DNA from: Shewanella donghaensis
Lineage (GTDB): Bacteria > Pseudomonadota > Gammaproteobacteria > Enterobacterales > Shewanellaceae
NCBI RefSeq assembly: GCF_007567505.1
Contig: NZ_CP041783.1
Location: 4,650,001 to 4,714,000, forward strand
DNA: 64,000 nucleotides
Direction: 5' to 3'
Every line of letters starts with the position of its first letter. The stretch's first letter is position 1. The position numbers and the translations under genes were made by a program. This document shows positions 26,512-36,254 of this stretch, one piece after another. The notes beneath the pieces were generated by a model. That model saw only the letters and a program-made list of their open reading frames with translations, was not told where the DNA came from and searched no databases.

Positions 26512-27480
26512 ATGACAAACTCAAATAGACTTAATAATGAAAATTTAGCAGATTTCATTCCCCCAGAAAAAAGCCAAAATGATGTTGATTTAAAAGAACT
26601 ATTTAATGCAATTTGGTCTCAGAAAATTAAAATTATTGTCATTACAGGATTATTTGCTATTGCTTCTGTCTTTGTCGCTATCAGTTTACCAAATATTTAT
26701 AGATCTGAAGCCTTACTAGCTCCAGCAAGTCCGGAGCAGCAGGGAGGACTTGGAGGCTTAGCTTCTCAGTTTGGCGGCATTGCAAGTATGGCTGGCTTGA
26801 ACCTGGGTGGTGGAAGCACTATTGATAATACTCAGTTAGCCATGTCCGTCTTAAAATCACGTCAATTTGTAGAAAATTTTATCAATAAGCATGATATTCT
26901 TCCAGAGTTAATGGCAGTGAAAGAATGGAACCCAAATTCTAATTCTTTGATCTTCGATGAGGATATTTTTGATGCTGCGACTAATAAGTGGGTTCGTGAT
27001 GTCGATCTACCAAGACTTCCCCAACCTTCGACTCAAGAAGCTCATAAAGTCTTTAATAATATTATTTCTATTCATCTGGATAAAGATAGCGGCTTAATAC
27101 GTGTTGCTGTTGAGCATATATCTCCCACTGTGGCTAAGTCATGGGTCGAACTATTAATTGTCGACATAAATGCAGAAATGAAAAAAAGAGATGTTGAAGA
27201 AGCTGAAAGAAGTAGAGACTTTTTACAACAGCAAATTGCTGCAACTGACGTTGCTGGAATTCGGACTATTTTATATCAGCTTATTGAAGAGCAAATGAAA
27301 ACAATTATGTTTGCTGAAGTGCGCGATGAATATGTATTTAAAACAATTGATCCAGCAATTGCACCAGAAGAAAAAATTAAACCCAAACGCGCTTTTATTT
27401 GTATCGCTATTACCCTTTTAGGTGGGTTATTAGCCACAGGTGTTGTTGTGTTACGTTTTTTTTGGTGTAAACATAACTAA
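26512..27480 (+). CDS. Wzz-type polysaccharide chain-length determinant
   Basis: The ATG at 26512 gives 322 residues; a GTG at 26500 is also in frame, and neither has a strong ribosome site. Inner-membrane protein with the Wzz layout: cytoplasmic start with VDLKELFNAIWSQKIKI, membrane span one (about 46-66), a long periplasmic coiled region, and a proline-rich IDPAIAPEEKIKPKRA before span two. A glycine-rich loop (about 80-102) is present. No tyrosine kinase domain follows, so it belongs to the Wzx/Wzy-type O-antigen or capsule setting rather than being a full Wzc. It controls modal chain length together with Wzy. Confidence 0.88.
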   Translation: MTNSNRLNNENLADFIPPEKSQNDVDLKELFNAIWSQKIKIIVITGLFAIASVFVAISLPNIYRSEALLAPASPEQQGGLGGLASQFGGIASMAGLNLGGGSTIDNTQLAMSVLKSRQFVENFINKHDILPELMAVKEWNPNSNSLIFDEDIFDAATNKWVRDVDLPRLPQPSTQEAHKVFNNIISIHLDKDSGLIRVAVEHISPTVAKSWVELLIVDINAEMKKRDVEEAERSRDFLQQQIAATDVAGIRTILYQLIEEQMKTIMFAEVRDEYVFKTIDPAIAPEEKIKPKRAFICIAITLLGGLLATGVVVLRFFWCKHN

Positions 27481-28805
27481 TGTCACCATGGGTTAAAAAA
27501 ATCGTTGCAAATACGTCTTGGATGTTGTCTGAGAAAGTGATTTCCATGTCAGCCAATCTATTGGTGAGTCTAGCGCTAGCCAGAAGCTTAGGGCCAGAAG
27601 GCTTCGGTCAGTTAAGTTATTTACTGGCTTTGGTCGCCTTGGTCGCTCCGCTGGCAGCTCTTGGCTTGAATGCCATTGTGACCCGTGAGCTAATTAACAC
27701 ACCTGATAAAGAAAGTGAAATTATTGCTACAGCGACAGCCTTCCGTTTTATGGGGGCTTTTTGTGGCATGGTCATTTGTGCGTCTTTAGCCTATTTTGAA
27801 ATTGGAGTTGAAGGCACAACTGCCAAAGTCGGTTTGGTGTTGTTAGCGTGTGCCAATCTTTTTTACGCTTTTAATGTTTTAGAGTTTTGGTTTCAAGCTA
27901 AAGTGGCTGCCAAAAAAGTTGCCCGTATGAGAATGGGGGTGATTGTCAGTTTTGCGTTAATAAAATTAATCGCAGTCGTATATAGTGCGTCACTGTTAAG
28001 CATTGTGTTAATTTTTGCTTTAGAAGTAGTGGCTTTAGGTGTTGGTTTTATCGGTATTTATTACTATTACTCTTCACCAATACGCTTTAGATATTTTAAT
28101 TTCAGTTATGGACAGAGCTTGCTAAAGCAATCTTATTGGCTGATTCTATCAGGCATTGCGGCGGTTGTTTATTTAAAAGTGGATCAAGTGATGCTTGAAC
28201 ACTTTATCGGTTCAGCAGCCGTCGGTGAGTATGCCGTAGCCGCTAGATTGTCTGAAGTGTGGTACTTTTTTGCTGATGCCGTAGTGATAAGCCTATTTCC
28301 TGCATTATTATCGGCAAGAAAACAGGGTAAAGCGCAGTTTTATAAGCAAAAGCTACAACAAATTTCAGATTTGTTATTAGTGACTGCGTTAATACTGGCA
28401 ATCTTGATATCATTTATCGCTGAACCCGTCGTTACTATTTTGTTTGGTGAGCAATATTTAGGCTCGGTTGTTATATTACAGTTACATATTTGGGCTGGTT
28501 TATTCATATTTATGAGAGCTTTAGTTAGTAAGTGGTTGCTTAGCGAACATTTGTTGCAGTTTTCATTATTAAGCCATGGCCTAGGTGCTGTAATCAACGT
28601 ACTGTTAAACTTTTGGCTAATTCCTCTATATGGTGGCAAAGGCGCAGCTATAGCGACGGTTTTTTCTTATTTTATTGCATCATATGTTGCATTTTTAATC
28701 AGTCCTAAAACCCGAGAAATAGCGATGGTTATGTCCCGTTCTTTATGTCTACCTTTTACCTTAGGCTATCGCTATTGGCCTTACCTTGTTAAGAGAAAAA
28801 TATGA
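27480..28805 (+). CDS. Wzx-type oligosaccharide flippase
   Basis: A 441-residue polytopic inner-membrane protein of the polysaccharide-biosynthesis/MOP flippase type. The start WVKKIVANTSWMLSEKVISM followed by LARSLGPEGFGQLSYLLALV is characteristic. About twelve hydrophobic segments are visible, with GGKGAAIATVFSYF near the end. It overlaps the wzz stop by one base (TAATG). It would move undecaprenyl-linked repeat units to the periplasmic face for Wzy. Confidence 0.9.
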   Translation: MSPWVKKIVANTSWMLSEKVISMSANLLVSLALARSLGPEGFGQLSYLLALVALVAPLAALGLNAIVTRELINTPDKESEIIATATAFRFMGAFCGMVICASLAYFEIGVEGTTAKVGLVLLACANLFYAFNVLEFWFQAKVAAKKVARMRMGVIVSFALIKLIAVVYSASLLSIVLIFALEVVALGVGFIGIYYYYSSPIRFRYFNFSYGQSLLKQSYWLILSGIAAVVYLKVDQVMLEHFIGSAAVGEYAVAARLSEVWYFFADAVVISLFPALLSARKQGKAQFYKQKLQQISDLLLVTALILAILISFIAEPVVTILFGEQYLGSVVILQLHIWAGLFIFMRALVSKWLLSEHLLQFSLLSHGLGAVINVLLNFWLIPLYGGKGAAIATVFSYFIASYVAFLISPKTREIAMVMSRSLCLPFTLGYRYWPYLVKRKI

Positions 28806-29860
28806 AACAAGTGATAAAAAAACTCCTTCCTCGTAATTTATTAGGGCAAATAAAGTCGACCTACGAACAATTTGATGTCATTTTGATACAGTTATTTTCA
28901 CGTAATGGCTTTTTAGCATCGGTTTATTATGCCTTTTTTAGCCAACAGTTTTATCGTGAGCACAAAGCGGTTTTACAAGGTCGTTTAGCTTACGAAGATT
29001 CGCTGAAACAAATAACAGAATCTTCTATTTTGTTACGACGTAATATACACCGTATAGAAAAAGGGCTAATTATGCGCCCTAGACGCGACATCTTTGCTGG
29101 CGGATATATTAGTGAAACGGTTGATTGTTATTGCATGGCAATCGCAAGTGTTGATCTTTGCGCTGACGAAAAGAAATGGGCTTCTGATGTGTTACAAAAG
29201 TATTTTTCTATTGTTGGGCAGGATCAGGTCATTGATGAAGCAAAAAAACGATTTGAAGCAGTATGCTTAAACTCTGAATCTGGAAGTATTCCTTATCCAC
29301 ATGCTGATTTGCCAGCCTGCCCGGTTGACTATGATGAGTTACTCACTTTGTTCAAAAGGCGCAGGTCGGTTAGGTGGTTTCAAGATAAGGCCGTTGATAT
29401 ATCTTTAATCAATAAGGCTGTAGATGCAGCCACACTTGCGCCTTCAGCCTGTAACCGTCAGCCTTTTGAGTTCCATGTGATAAGTGATACTGATAAGGCC
29501 ACTGATATTGCTAATTGTGCCATGGGTACCGTCGGTTTCGCGGATAACTTACCTTGTATGATTGCGATTGTCGGTAATCTTGACGCATATCCTGCTGAGC
29601 GTGATAGACATATTATATATATTGATGGTGCTTTAGCCAGTATGCAATTAATGTTGGCATGCGAGACGTTAGGTTTGTCAACGTGCTCTATCAATTGGCC
29701 TGATATTGAATTACGTGAAAAAATGCTGATGAAAAAACTGGGTTTAGCTTATCACCAACGCGTTGTCATGTTAATGGCTGTTGGCTTTGCTGATCCTGAT
29801 GGTGGTATTCCATTTTCACAAAAGAAAAACAGTAGTTTGTTAGTTAAGGAAGTTAAGTAG
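28802..29860 (+). CDS. Nitroreductase-family protein in polysaccharide locus
   Basis: A 352-residue protein: an N-terminal extension of about 180 residues rich in basic and aromatic residues, then an FMN-dependent nitroreductase domain with FKRRRSVRWFQDKAVD (FMN phosphate binding), LAPSACNRQPFEFHVI and ETLGLSTCSINWPD. Members usually carry out NAD(P)H-dependent reduction of nitro, quinone or flavin substrates. Here it overlaps the flippase by four bases and abuts the pyruvyl transferase, so it is embedded in the glycan operon. Its substrate is not known. Confidence 0.82.
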   Translation: MKQVIKKLLPRNLLGQIKSTYEQFDVILIQLFSRNGFLASVYYAFFSQQFYREHKAVLQGRLAYEDSLKQITESSILLRRNIHRIEKGLIMRPRRDIFAGGYISETVDCYCMAIASVDLCADEKKWASDVLQKYFSIVGQDQVIDEAKKRFEAVCLNSESGSIPYPHADLPACPVDYDELLTLFKRRRSVRWFQDKAVDISLINKAVDAATLAPSACNRQPFEFHVISDTDKATDIANCAMGTVGFADNLPCMIAIVGNLDAYPAERDRHIIYIDGALASMQLMLACETLGLSTCSINWPDIELREKMLMKKLGLAYHQRVVMLMAVGFADPDGGIPFSQKKNSSLLVKEVK

Positions 29861-31000
29861 ATGATGATCGAAATTAAGGGGTCTCAGTTCGTCAATAAAG
29901 GCGCTGAACTTATGGTACATGCTGTTATTCAGCAAATTGAACAACGCTGGCCTGATGCTGAACTTGTCATGGCTGCTAACCCTAACTCGCCTTACAAAGA
30001 ACGAGCAAAATTAGGTGCTTACCAGAAATTATCAATTCGTAAAAACATTATCGATGCTAATTTTTTAAGTTACAAACTGCCGGTGAAGTTTAGGCAATGG
30101 CTAAAGCATAAGTGGGGAATAATCACCGAAGCTGATATCACTCATGTGTTTGATGCATCTGGCTTTGCTTATGGCGATCAATGGGGAAGTTTAACCATTA
30201 AAGCGTTAGCAGGTGAGATTAATCGCTCTAAAGCAAATGGACAGAATTACATTTTTCTTCCTCAAGCGCTTGGTCCTTTTACTCGTGAAAAAGATGCTAA
30301 ATATCTTGTTGAAGCTTTACCTAAAGCTGATTTGATTTGTGCTCGCGAAGAAAGCAGCCTAAAACACGTTAAAGATGTGATTGGTGATACCTCTAATTTA
30401 TTCCAGTTCCCTGATTTCACCAATATCGTGACAGGTGTTTTACCTGAATACTTTATTGATGGTGCTAAAAAGGTATTAATTATTCCTAATAGCAATATGG
30501 TGGGTAGCCGTAACAATCAGTCTGCATGGATGGCAAATTATTTACGTGTTTTACAGGATGCAGTAGCAATGATCAAAGAGCTTGATCTGCAGCCTGTTCT
30601 GCTTAACCATGAAGGTGCTGGTGACGGTGCAATTTGTACGCAAGTGAATGAAGCTTGCGGTGGCAATCTAGAAATGATCCACGAAACAGACCCATTAAAA
30701 GTGAAAGGCATTATCGGTGCTAGTCATGGTGTGATTTGTTCTCGTTTTCATGGCTGTGTGAGTGCATTGTCCCAGGGCGTACCTTGTTTAGGAACTAGCT
30801 GGAGTCATAAATACGAGCGTTTATATGAAGAATATTTACAAACTGAGTGTTTGATTAAGCCTGAAATAACCTCATCAGAATTGAAGTCGGCCTTTCTTTT
30901 AGCAAAAGACTTATCTAAAGGTGAAGAGCAAGTTCAAGTTCGTGAGAAATTTAAAGCATTATCGAAAACTATGTGGGAACAAGTTCAAGAAAAATGCTAA
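29861..31000 (+). CDS. Polysaccharide pyruvyl transferase family protein
   Basis: A 379-residue cytoplasmic protein of the WcaK/CsaB-type family: IEIKGSQFVNKGAELMVHAVIQ at the start, FLPQALGPFTREKD, CAREESSLKHVKD and a C-terminal GVICSRFHGCVSALSQGVPCLGTSWSHKYERL block that forms the active site. Enzymes of this family add a pyruvate ketal from phosphoenolpyruvate to a sugar, giving an acidic glycan. Two consecutive ATG codons (29861 and 29864) make the exact start uncertain by one residue. It directly follows the nitroreductase stop. Confidence 0.88.
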   Translation: MMIEIKGSQFVNKGAELMVHAVIQQIEQRWPDAELVMAANPNSPYKERAKLGAYQKLSIRKNIIDANFLSYKLPVKFRQWLKHKWGIITEADITHVFDASGFAYGDQWGSLTIKALAGEINRSKANGQNYIFLPQALGPFTREKDAKYLVEALPKADLICAREESSLKHVKDVIGDTSNLFQFPDFTNIVTGVLPEYFIDGAKKVLIIPNSNMVGSRNNQSAWMANYLRVLQDAVAMIKELDLQPVLLNHEGAGDGAICTQVNEACGGNLEMIHETDPLKVKGIIGASHGVICSRFHGCVSALSQGVPCLGTSWSHKYERLYEEYLQTECLIKPEITSSELKSAFLLAKDLSKGEEQVQVREKFKALSKTMWEQVQEKC

Positions 31001-32337
31001 TCAATATTGTTAATATCATGGCCAACAAAGCTAGGTGGTTTTCACTAGTTTTGTTGGCATTTTTCTTTGTTTTTGCTTTTCCGATCCCGATATTTGGTAA
31101 CTCAGCTTATATCGCACTTGTCATCACGTTAATTCTACTTTTATGTTCTCAAGAGGCGGTGAATCTACTCACCGGCCTTTTACGTAATCGTTTTTTATTA
31201 TTATCCTTATCCCTTTTAGTGTCGCTTTTTTTAGTCTCGTTTATCACTACGACGCTGCATAATGAATATGATTATGTGATTTTACGCACGATGGCTAACA
31301 ATATCTTTTCTTTGCTAGGTGCTGCGGCGCTCTCTTGTTTGGTTTATGTATGGGGCAGCAGAAAAAACATCATAGATTTGATGGTGCACATTCTATTTCT
31401 TCAGACATTCTTTATTCTTATCATGCTTATCTCACCTGAAATTCGTGACGTAATCCAATCGCTTATTAGAACGGATAGTCAAATGGAGAGAATGGCAACC
31501 TATAATAATGTGCGGGGCTTAGGTATATCAGGTTCCGTTGCGTTTGGTTTAGCTATTACCATGGGGTTCCTGATTTTTTTATTACATTATTGGGTGGCTG
31601 TTTATAAAGAAAATTTAAGTTCACTGTTTACTTTTACCATATTCATTTTTTGTGTTCTTGCCGCGCTTTCTGCGGGGCGAACTGCTGTGTTAGGTTTTGT
31701 TATCGGTTTTGTTTTTTACCTATTCTCCATGTCATTAAAAACCCTATTCAGTAGTAGTTTAAAGCAATTGGTTATATTTTTAGCGATTGTGACGGCTGTA
31801 GGGCTCTATATTATGAGTAATGAATTTTTGATGGAAATTGCTTTCTTATATTCTCGATATGTATTTCGGTTCGTCTGGAATTACATGGAGTCAGGATCTT
31901 TCGAAGTCAACTCTCTAACCGCTTTAGATAAAATGTATTTTATTCCTCCGATACAAGAAACCCTTCTTGGTTCTGGTCAGTATGTGACGACTTATGGAAC
32001 ACACTATATGCATACTGATTCTGGCTATATGAGGTTTATGTTATTTTTTGGCGGAATAATCAGTTTCTTCATGTATTGCGCTTTTATCTTGATATCTTTT
32101 GAGGCATATACTCAAGTGAGAGACGTGATGAAATACAGCGGGATATTCTTTCTTACCTTTGTCTTTATGTCTTTTGTTTTTCAGTATAAAGGTGAGGTCG
32201 TTTTTTTTGGTGTGGCTTATATGAAAATTTTCTTTTTGATTACTTTTTATTTTATTATTCTTAAAAAATTAAAAACCGAATCGATAACAGCCAACACGAT
32301 AAAACCGCTTTCTTTACCGAACTCAGCTTCAATTTAA
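30994..32337 (+). CDS. Wzy-type O-antigen/polysaccharide polymerase
   Basis: The ATG at 30994 overlaps the preceding stop (ATGCTAA); a GTG at 30973 and an ATG at 31018 are alternatives. The product has 447 residues and about ten to twelve hydrophobic spans, with a larger periplasmic loop around ALDKMYFIPPIQETLLGSGQ. LSAGRTAVLGFVIGFVFYLF resembles the conserved segment of O-antigen ligase/polymerase proteins. Wzy proteins diverge strongly, so the call rests on topology plus the neighbouring wzx and wzz. It would join repeat units in the periplasm. An O-antigen ligase is the alternative. Confidence 0.75.
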   Translation: MLINIVNIMANKARWFSLVLLAFFFVFAFPIPIFGNSAYIALVITLILLLCSQEAVNLLTGLLRNRFLLLSLSLLVSLFLVSFITTTLHNEYDYVILRTMANNIFSLLGAAALSCLVYVWGSRKNIIDLMVHILFLQTFFILIMLISPEIRDVIQSLIRTDSQMERMATYNNVRGLGISGSVAFGLAITMGFLIFLLHYWVAVYKENLSSLFTFTIFIFCVLAALSAGRTAVLGFVIGFVFYLFSMSLKTLFSSSLKQLVIFLAIVTAVGLYIMSNEFLMEIAFLYSRYVFRFVWNYMESGSFEVNSLTALDKMYFIPPIQETLLGSGQYVTTYGTHYMHTDSGYMRFMLFFGGIISFFMYCAFILISFEAYTQVRDVMKYSGIFFLTFVFMSFVFQYKGEVVFFGVAYMKIFFLITFYFIILKKLKTESITANTIKPLSLPNSASI

Positions 32338-32374
32338 GTTATCAATACCCAGTTTAATTATTTTAGGTTTTTTT

Positions 32375-33241
32375 ATGTCGCTAGTCAGTGTTTACATACC
32401 CACACATAATCGTTCAGATCTACTGATTCGTGCTTTAGAGTCTGTCTTAAGACAAACACATCAACAGATTGAGATTATTATCGTCGATGATGGATCTTTG
32501 GATGATACCTATGAGGTTGTTCAAGGATATATACAACATAATACGAATATTATTTATTTAAAGCATGAGCAAGCTAAAGGTGCGTGTGCGGCTAGAAACT
32601 ATGCATTATCAATTGCACAGGGTGAGTACATTACCGGTCTTGATGATGATGATGAATTTTTGCCACATCATGTTGCTGGGTTACTTAAAGGTTTTGATGC
32701 ACAATACTCATTTGTTGCTGCGTGCCTCATTGAAGATTCTGGCAGCAATAAAATTGAACGAGTCTTAGATTGTGGTGTGATCAAGCTTGATAGTTTGTTG
32801 CATTATAATAAAGTCGGAAATCAAGTGTTTACTTTAACGTCTCGGTTAAAAGCTATTGGTGGCTTTGATGAGTCATTTCCAGCATTTCAAGATTATGACA
32901 CTTGGGTTCGACTGGTAGAAAAATTTGGTGCAGGGATTAAGATTAAACAAGCAAGCTACGTTTGGCATACGTCACATGAGCAGGCTCGTATTAGTAATTT
33001 TCCTACTAAACGCCTCGCAGCATTAAATATGTTCATTACTAAGCATGATAAATTGATGTCAGCTAAGCATAAAAACTCTTTAGAAGTGATGCGCATTAGA
33101 ATGGCAAGTGAGCCGTTTTCGCTTTACTCGTTTTTTAAGCTTGTTAACTCAGGCAATTTAAAAGCATCCATTGCGCTCTATTTAAACCGCAATTTAACAG
33201 CGTTTAAAAAGGTCATTGATCGTTTAAGGTTTGCTAAATAA
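32375..33241 (+). CDS. Family 2 glycosyltransferase
   Basis: A 288-residue GT-A enzyme with VSVYIPTHNRSDLLIRALESVLRQT, IIIVDDGSLDDTYEVV (nucleotide site), ACAARNYALSIAQGEYI and GLDDDDEFLPHHV (metal site), and QDYDTWVRLVEKFG in the acceptor region. The C-terminal tail is basic and may contact the membrane. It follows wzy by 37 bases. It adds one sugar of the repeat unit; which one is not known. Confidence 0.88.
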   Translation: MSLVSVYIPTHNRSDLLIRALESVLRQTHQQIEIIIVDDGSLDDTYEVVQGYIQHNTNIIYLKHEQAKGACAARNYALSIAQGEYITGLDDDDEFLPHHVAGLLKGFDAQYSFVAACLIEDSGSNKIERVLDCGVIKLDSLLHYNKVGNQVFTLTSRLKAIGGFDESFPAFQDYDTWVRLVEKFGAGIKIKQASYVWHTSHEQARISNFPTKRLAALNMFITKHDKLMSAKHKNSLEVMRIRMASEPFSLYSFFKLVNSGNLKASIALYLNRNLTAFKKVIDRLRFAK

Positions 33242-33292
33242 TAAATTAACAAATCTATTTGCAGTTTTAGATCCAAGGTAACCATACTTAAG

Positions 33293-34384
33293 ATGAAAGT
33301 CGCTTTATTATCAGCCGCCAATAATGTACATACTGTCAAATGGGCTAACGGTCTTGCATTGCAAGGTGTTGAAGTGCATGTTATTTCTTTGCACCCAATG
33401 ACACAGAATTTTAATTCCGCTGTCCATATGCACATTTTATCCTTTAAGGCACCGTTTGGTTATTTTTCCAATGTCGTAAAGTTACGCTGCTTACTTAAGA
33501 AGATTTCTCCAGATCTAGTTAATGCACATTACGCAACGGGTTACGGCTTACTTTCTGTCTTATCGACAGGACGATACCCTAATATTATTTCACTTTGGGG
33601 TAGCGATATCTTTCTGTTCCCTAAGCGTAGCAAGTTTCATTTTTGGGTTTTAAAGAAAATTCTTTCTAGTGCTAATGCGATATTTTCAACCAGTGAATGT
33701 ATGAAACAAGAGTTGATAAAGCATTCATTTGCACCTAATGTTCCCGTTTTTAAAACGCCTTTTGGTGTCGATGTTGATTTGTTTTCTCCTAACGCTAATG
33801 CTCTGAAAAATCGCTCCGCATCAGATAAAGTGATTGTCGGCACGGTAAAGTCATTGAAAGCGGTTTATGGTATTGATGTATTGATAGAAGCTTTCAGTAT
33901 GCTAGTAAAAAAAGACCCTGTGCTTAAGGCGGAATTACAGATCTATGGCGAAGGTATAGAGCTAGAATCATTACAACAATTAGCTGAAATGCATGGCGTA
34001 GCTGATAAAGTGATTTTTGGCGGTTTCATTGATAATAAAAAAGTACCAGAAGTGCTTAACAAATTTGATGTTTATGCTGCTTTAAGTCGCTCTGAGAGTT
34101 TCGGGGTCGCTGTGTTAGAAGCTTCTGCTTGTGGGGTACCTGTTGTCGTTTCTGACGCTGAAGGCTTTTTAGAAGTGGTTTCTGACGGGGTAACAGGCTT
34201 GATTGTTCCAAAAAATGATCCGGTTGCCGCTCATAAAGCACTTGAAAGCTTAATAGTTAACCCTAAAGCACGGTATGAATTAGGTGAAGAGGGCAGAAAA
34301 AGTGTAAAATTGTCTTTTTCAGAAACTGCATGTATTGATATTATGATGAGTGCTTACAAGCAGGTCATCAAGGCCAACCACTAA
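33293..34384 (+). CDS. Family 4 glycosyltransferase
   Basis: A 363-residue GT-B fold enzyme. N-terminal Rossmann part starts MKVALLSAANNVHTVKWANGLA; the C-terminal part has GTVKSLKAVYGIDVLIEAF, LQIYGEGIELESLQQLA, VIFGGFIDNKKVPEVL and the donor-binding SRSESFGVAVLEASACGVPVV with the EX7E-type glutamates. It is a retaining transferase acting on the cytoplasmic face; the sugar is undetermined. Confidence 0.9.
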   Translation: MKVALLSAANNVHTVKWANGLALQGVEVHVISLHPMTQNFNSAVHMHILSFKAPFGYFSNVVKLRCLLKKISPDLVNAHYATGYGLLSVLSTGRYPNIISLWGSDIFLFPKRSKFHFWVLKKILSSANAIFSTSECMKQELIKHSFAPNVPVFKTPFGVDVDLFSPNANALKNRSASDKVIVGTVKSLKAVYGIDVLIEAFSMLVKKDPVLKAELQIYGEGIELESLQQLAEMHGVADKVIFGGFIDNKKVPEVLNKFDVYAALSRSESFGVAVLEASACGVPVVVSDAEGFLEVVSDGVTGLIVPKNDPVAAHKALESLIVNPKARYELGEEGRKSVKLSFSETACIDIMMSAYKQVIKANH

Positions 34385-34435
34385 CCAATGTAGTTTCCCA
34401 TAAAATGTATTAAGTCTTTTATTTAAGGTTGTATT

Positions 34436-35668
34436 TTGAAAGTTTTGTATCTACATCAGTATTTCGCAACGCCTAATTCCAATGCTGGAACACGTTCGTA
34501 TGAGATGGCAAAAAGATTAGTTAATCAAGGTAACGAAGTGACCTTTGTGACTTCTTCTGCATATTTGTCTGAAGAGTACGATTTCACTACTGGTTGGAAT
34601 GACATCGAGATTGAAGGCATAAAACTTAATGTGTTGCATTTGTCTTACTCTAACCGAGACTCTTTTGTAAAACGTATTTTCAAATTCTTACAATTCTCTG
34701 CTTTATCAACAATAAAAGCACTGAGTGTAAAAGCTGATGTTGTATTTGCGACGAGTACGCCACTGACCATTGCAATTCCTGGCTTATTTTATTCAAAAAT
34801 TAAAAAAACACCGATGGTTTTTGAAGTCAGAGACTTATGGCCTGAACTGCCTATTGCTGTTGGCGCGATAAAAAATCCTGTTATTATTAAAATGGCTCAA
34901 TGGCTTGAAAAATATACCTATCGCAATTCAACGAAGATAGTCGGTCTATCTCCTGGGATGTGCGATGGTGTTACCCGCCACGGTATTAACCCTGAAAATG
35001 TGGTGCTGGCGACTAACAGCTGCGATGTCGAATTATTTAACGTTGATGCTGATGTTGGTATTCAATATATTCAAAAAAGCCTTCCTTTCCTTAATGGCAG
35101 AAAACTCGTTGTTTATACAGGTACTTTTGGATTGATAAATAATGTGGGTTATTTAGTTGATCTCGCTTTAGCAATGAAAACAACGAATCAGAATATCTGT
35201 TTTGTCGCGATTGGCGACGGTATGGAAAAAACATCGATTATTCAGAAAGCGAAAGATGCTGGTGTTTTAGATGATAATTTGTATTTTTTAGATCCTGTGC
35301 CTAAAACTGAAATCGTATCTTTATTATCAGCAGCTGATTTGTCGATGTCTCTGTTTGGCGATGTTGAAGCGATGTGGCACAACTCGGCTAATAAATTGTT
35401 TGATGCGCTTGCTTCTTCTACACCAGTGGCGATTAATTATGGTGGTTGGCAAAGTGAATTTATTAATGAACATCATTGTGGTTTAGTTTTAGACCCTCGT
35501 CAGCATCAACAGTCTGCTAATCAAATATCAGATTTTTTAAATAATAGCGAAACGGTTGAACAGGCAAAACTTAAGTGCAGTTATTTGGCTCAAAATGTCT
35601 ATTCTAGAGATATTATGGCCACACGTATTGAAAGTGCTTTATTAGGGGCTGTTAATGATAAAACGTAG
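34436..35668 (+). CDS. Family 4 glycosyltransferase (WbuB-like), TTG start
   Basis: The start codon is TTG at 34436, supported by AAGG about ten bases upstream and by the typical start sequence KVLYLHQYFATPNSNAGTRSYEMAKRL. The protein has 410 residues, a GT-B fold, an ARNT-free soluble layout and one hydrophobic patch near residues 95-115 that may contact the membrane. Motifs: VFEVRDLWPELPIAVG, LVVYTGTFGLINNVGYLV and NSANKLFDALASSTPVAINYGGWQ at the donor site. It overlaps the sugar-phosphate transferase by 14 bases. This family often transfers an N-acetylated amino sugar onto the first lipid-linked sugar. Confidence 0.88.
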   Translation: MKVLYLHQYFATPNSNAGTRSYEMAKRLVNQGNEVTFVTSSAYLSEEYDFTTGWNDIEIEGIKLNVLHLSYSNRDSFVKRIFKFLQFSALSTIKALSVKADVVFATSTPLTIAIPGLFYSKIKKTPMVFEVRDLWPELPIAVGAIKNPVIIKMAQWLEKYTYRNSTKIVGLSPGMCDGVTRHGINPENVVLATNSCDVELFNVDADVGIQYIQKSLPFLNGRKLVVYTGTFGLINNVGYLVDLALAMKTTNQNICFVAIGDGMEKTSIIQKAKDAGVLDDNLYFLDPVPKTEIVSLLSAADLSMSLFGDVEAMWHNSANKLFDALASSTPVAINYGGWQSEFINEHHCGLVLDPRQHQQSANQISDFLNNSETVEQAKLKCSYLAQNVYSRDIMATRIESALLGAVNDKT

Positions 35669-36254
35669 TGTCGATTTTATACTGTCGTTAATCGCGCTGA
35701 TTGTGTTCTCGCCAATCATTGTAATCGTTTATTTTAAAGTTAAGTCGAATTTAGGCTCTCCAGTATTATTTTCACAAAACCGACCTGGTAAAGATGGAAA
35801 AGTATTTAAAATGTTCAAATTTAGAAGCATGCGCGATGCGTGTGATTCCGAAGGGAATAGCTTGCCTGATGATGAACGTTTAACGCCATTTGGTGAAAAG
35901 TTACGCTCATCAAGTATCGATGAATTACCGGGATTATGGAATGTGTTAAAGGGTGATATGAGTCTGGTGGGGCCGAGGCCTTTATTAGTGGAATATTTAC
36001 CGCTTTATAATGATACTCAAGCGAAGCGACACAATGTAAGGCCTGGTATTACTGGCTGGGCTCAAGTGAATGGCCGGAATGCCATAAGCTGGGAAGACAA
36101 ATTTGATCTTGACGTTTGGTATGTTGATAACGCATCCTTTTTACTCGATTTTAAAATACTGGTTATGACGATTAAAAAAGTGTTCATTAAAGAAGGTGTT
36201 TCAGCTGAAGGTCACGTAACGATTGAGCGTTTCAAAGGAACAAAGGTAAAGTGA
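35655..36254 (+). CDS. Initiating phosphoglycosyl transferase (PglC-like)
   Basis: A 199-residue monotopic phosphoglycosyl transferase. The N-terminal re-entrant membrane helix (about 1-28, IKRSVDFILSLIALIVFSPI) is followed by the catalytic core: GSPVLFSQNRPGKDGKVFKMFKFRSM, RLTPFGEKLRSSSIDELPGLWNVLKGDMSLVGPRPL (with the Asp-Glu pair) and RPGITGWAQVNGRNAISWEDK. The short length is that of PglC rather than the long WbaP/WcaJ type. With PglD- and PglE-like genes next to it, UDP-diacetylbacillosamine is the likely donor and undecaprenyl phosphate the acceptor. Confidence 0.9.
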   Translation: MIKRSVDFILSLIALIVFSPIIVIVYFKVKSNLGSPVLFSQNRPGKDGKVFKMFKFRSMRDACDSEGNSLPDDERLTPFGEKLRSSSIDELPGLWNVLKGDMSLVGPRPLLVEYLPLYNDTQAKRHNVRPGITGWAQVNGRNAISWEDKFDLDVWYVDNASFLLDFKILVMTIKKVFIKEGVSAEGHVTIERFKGTKVK

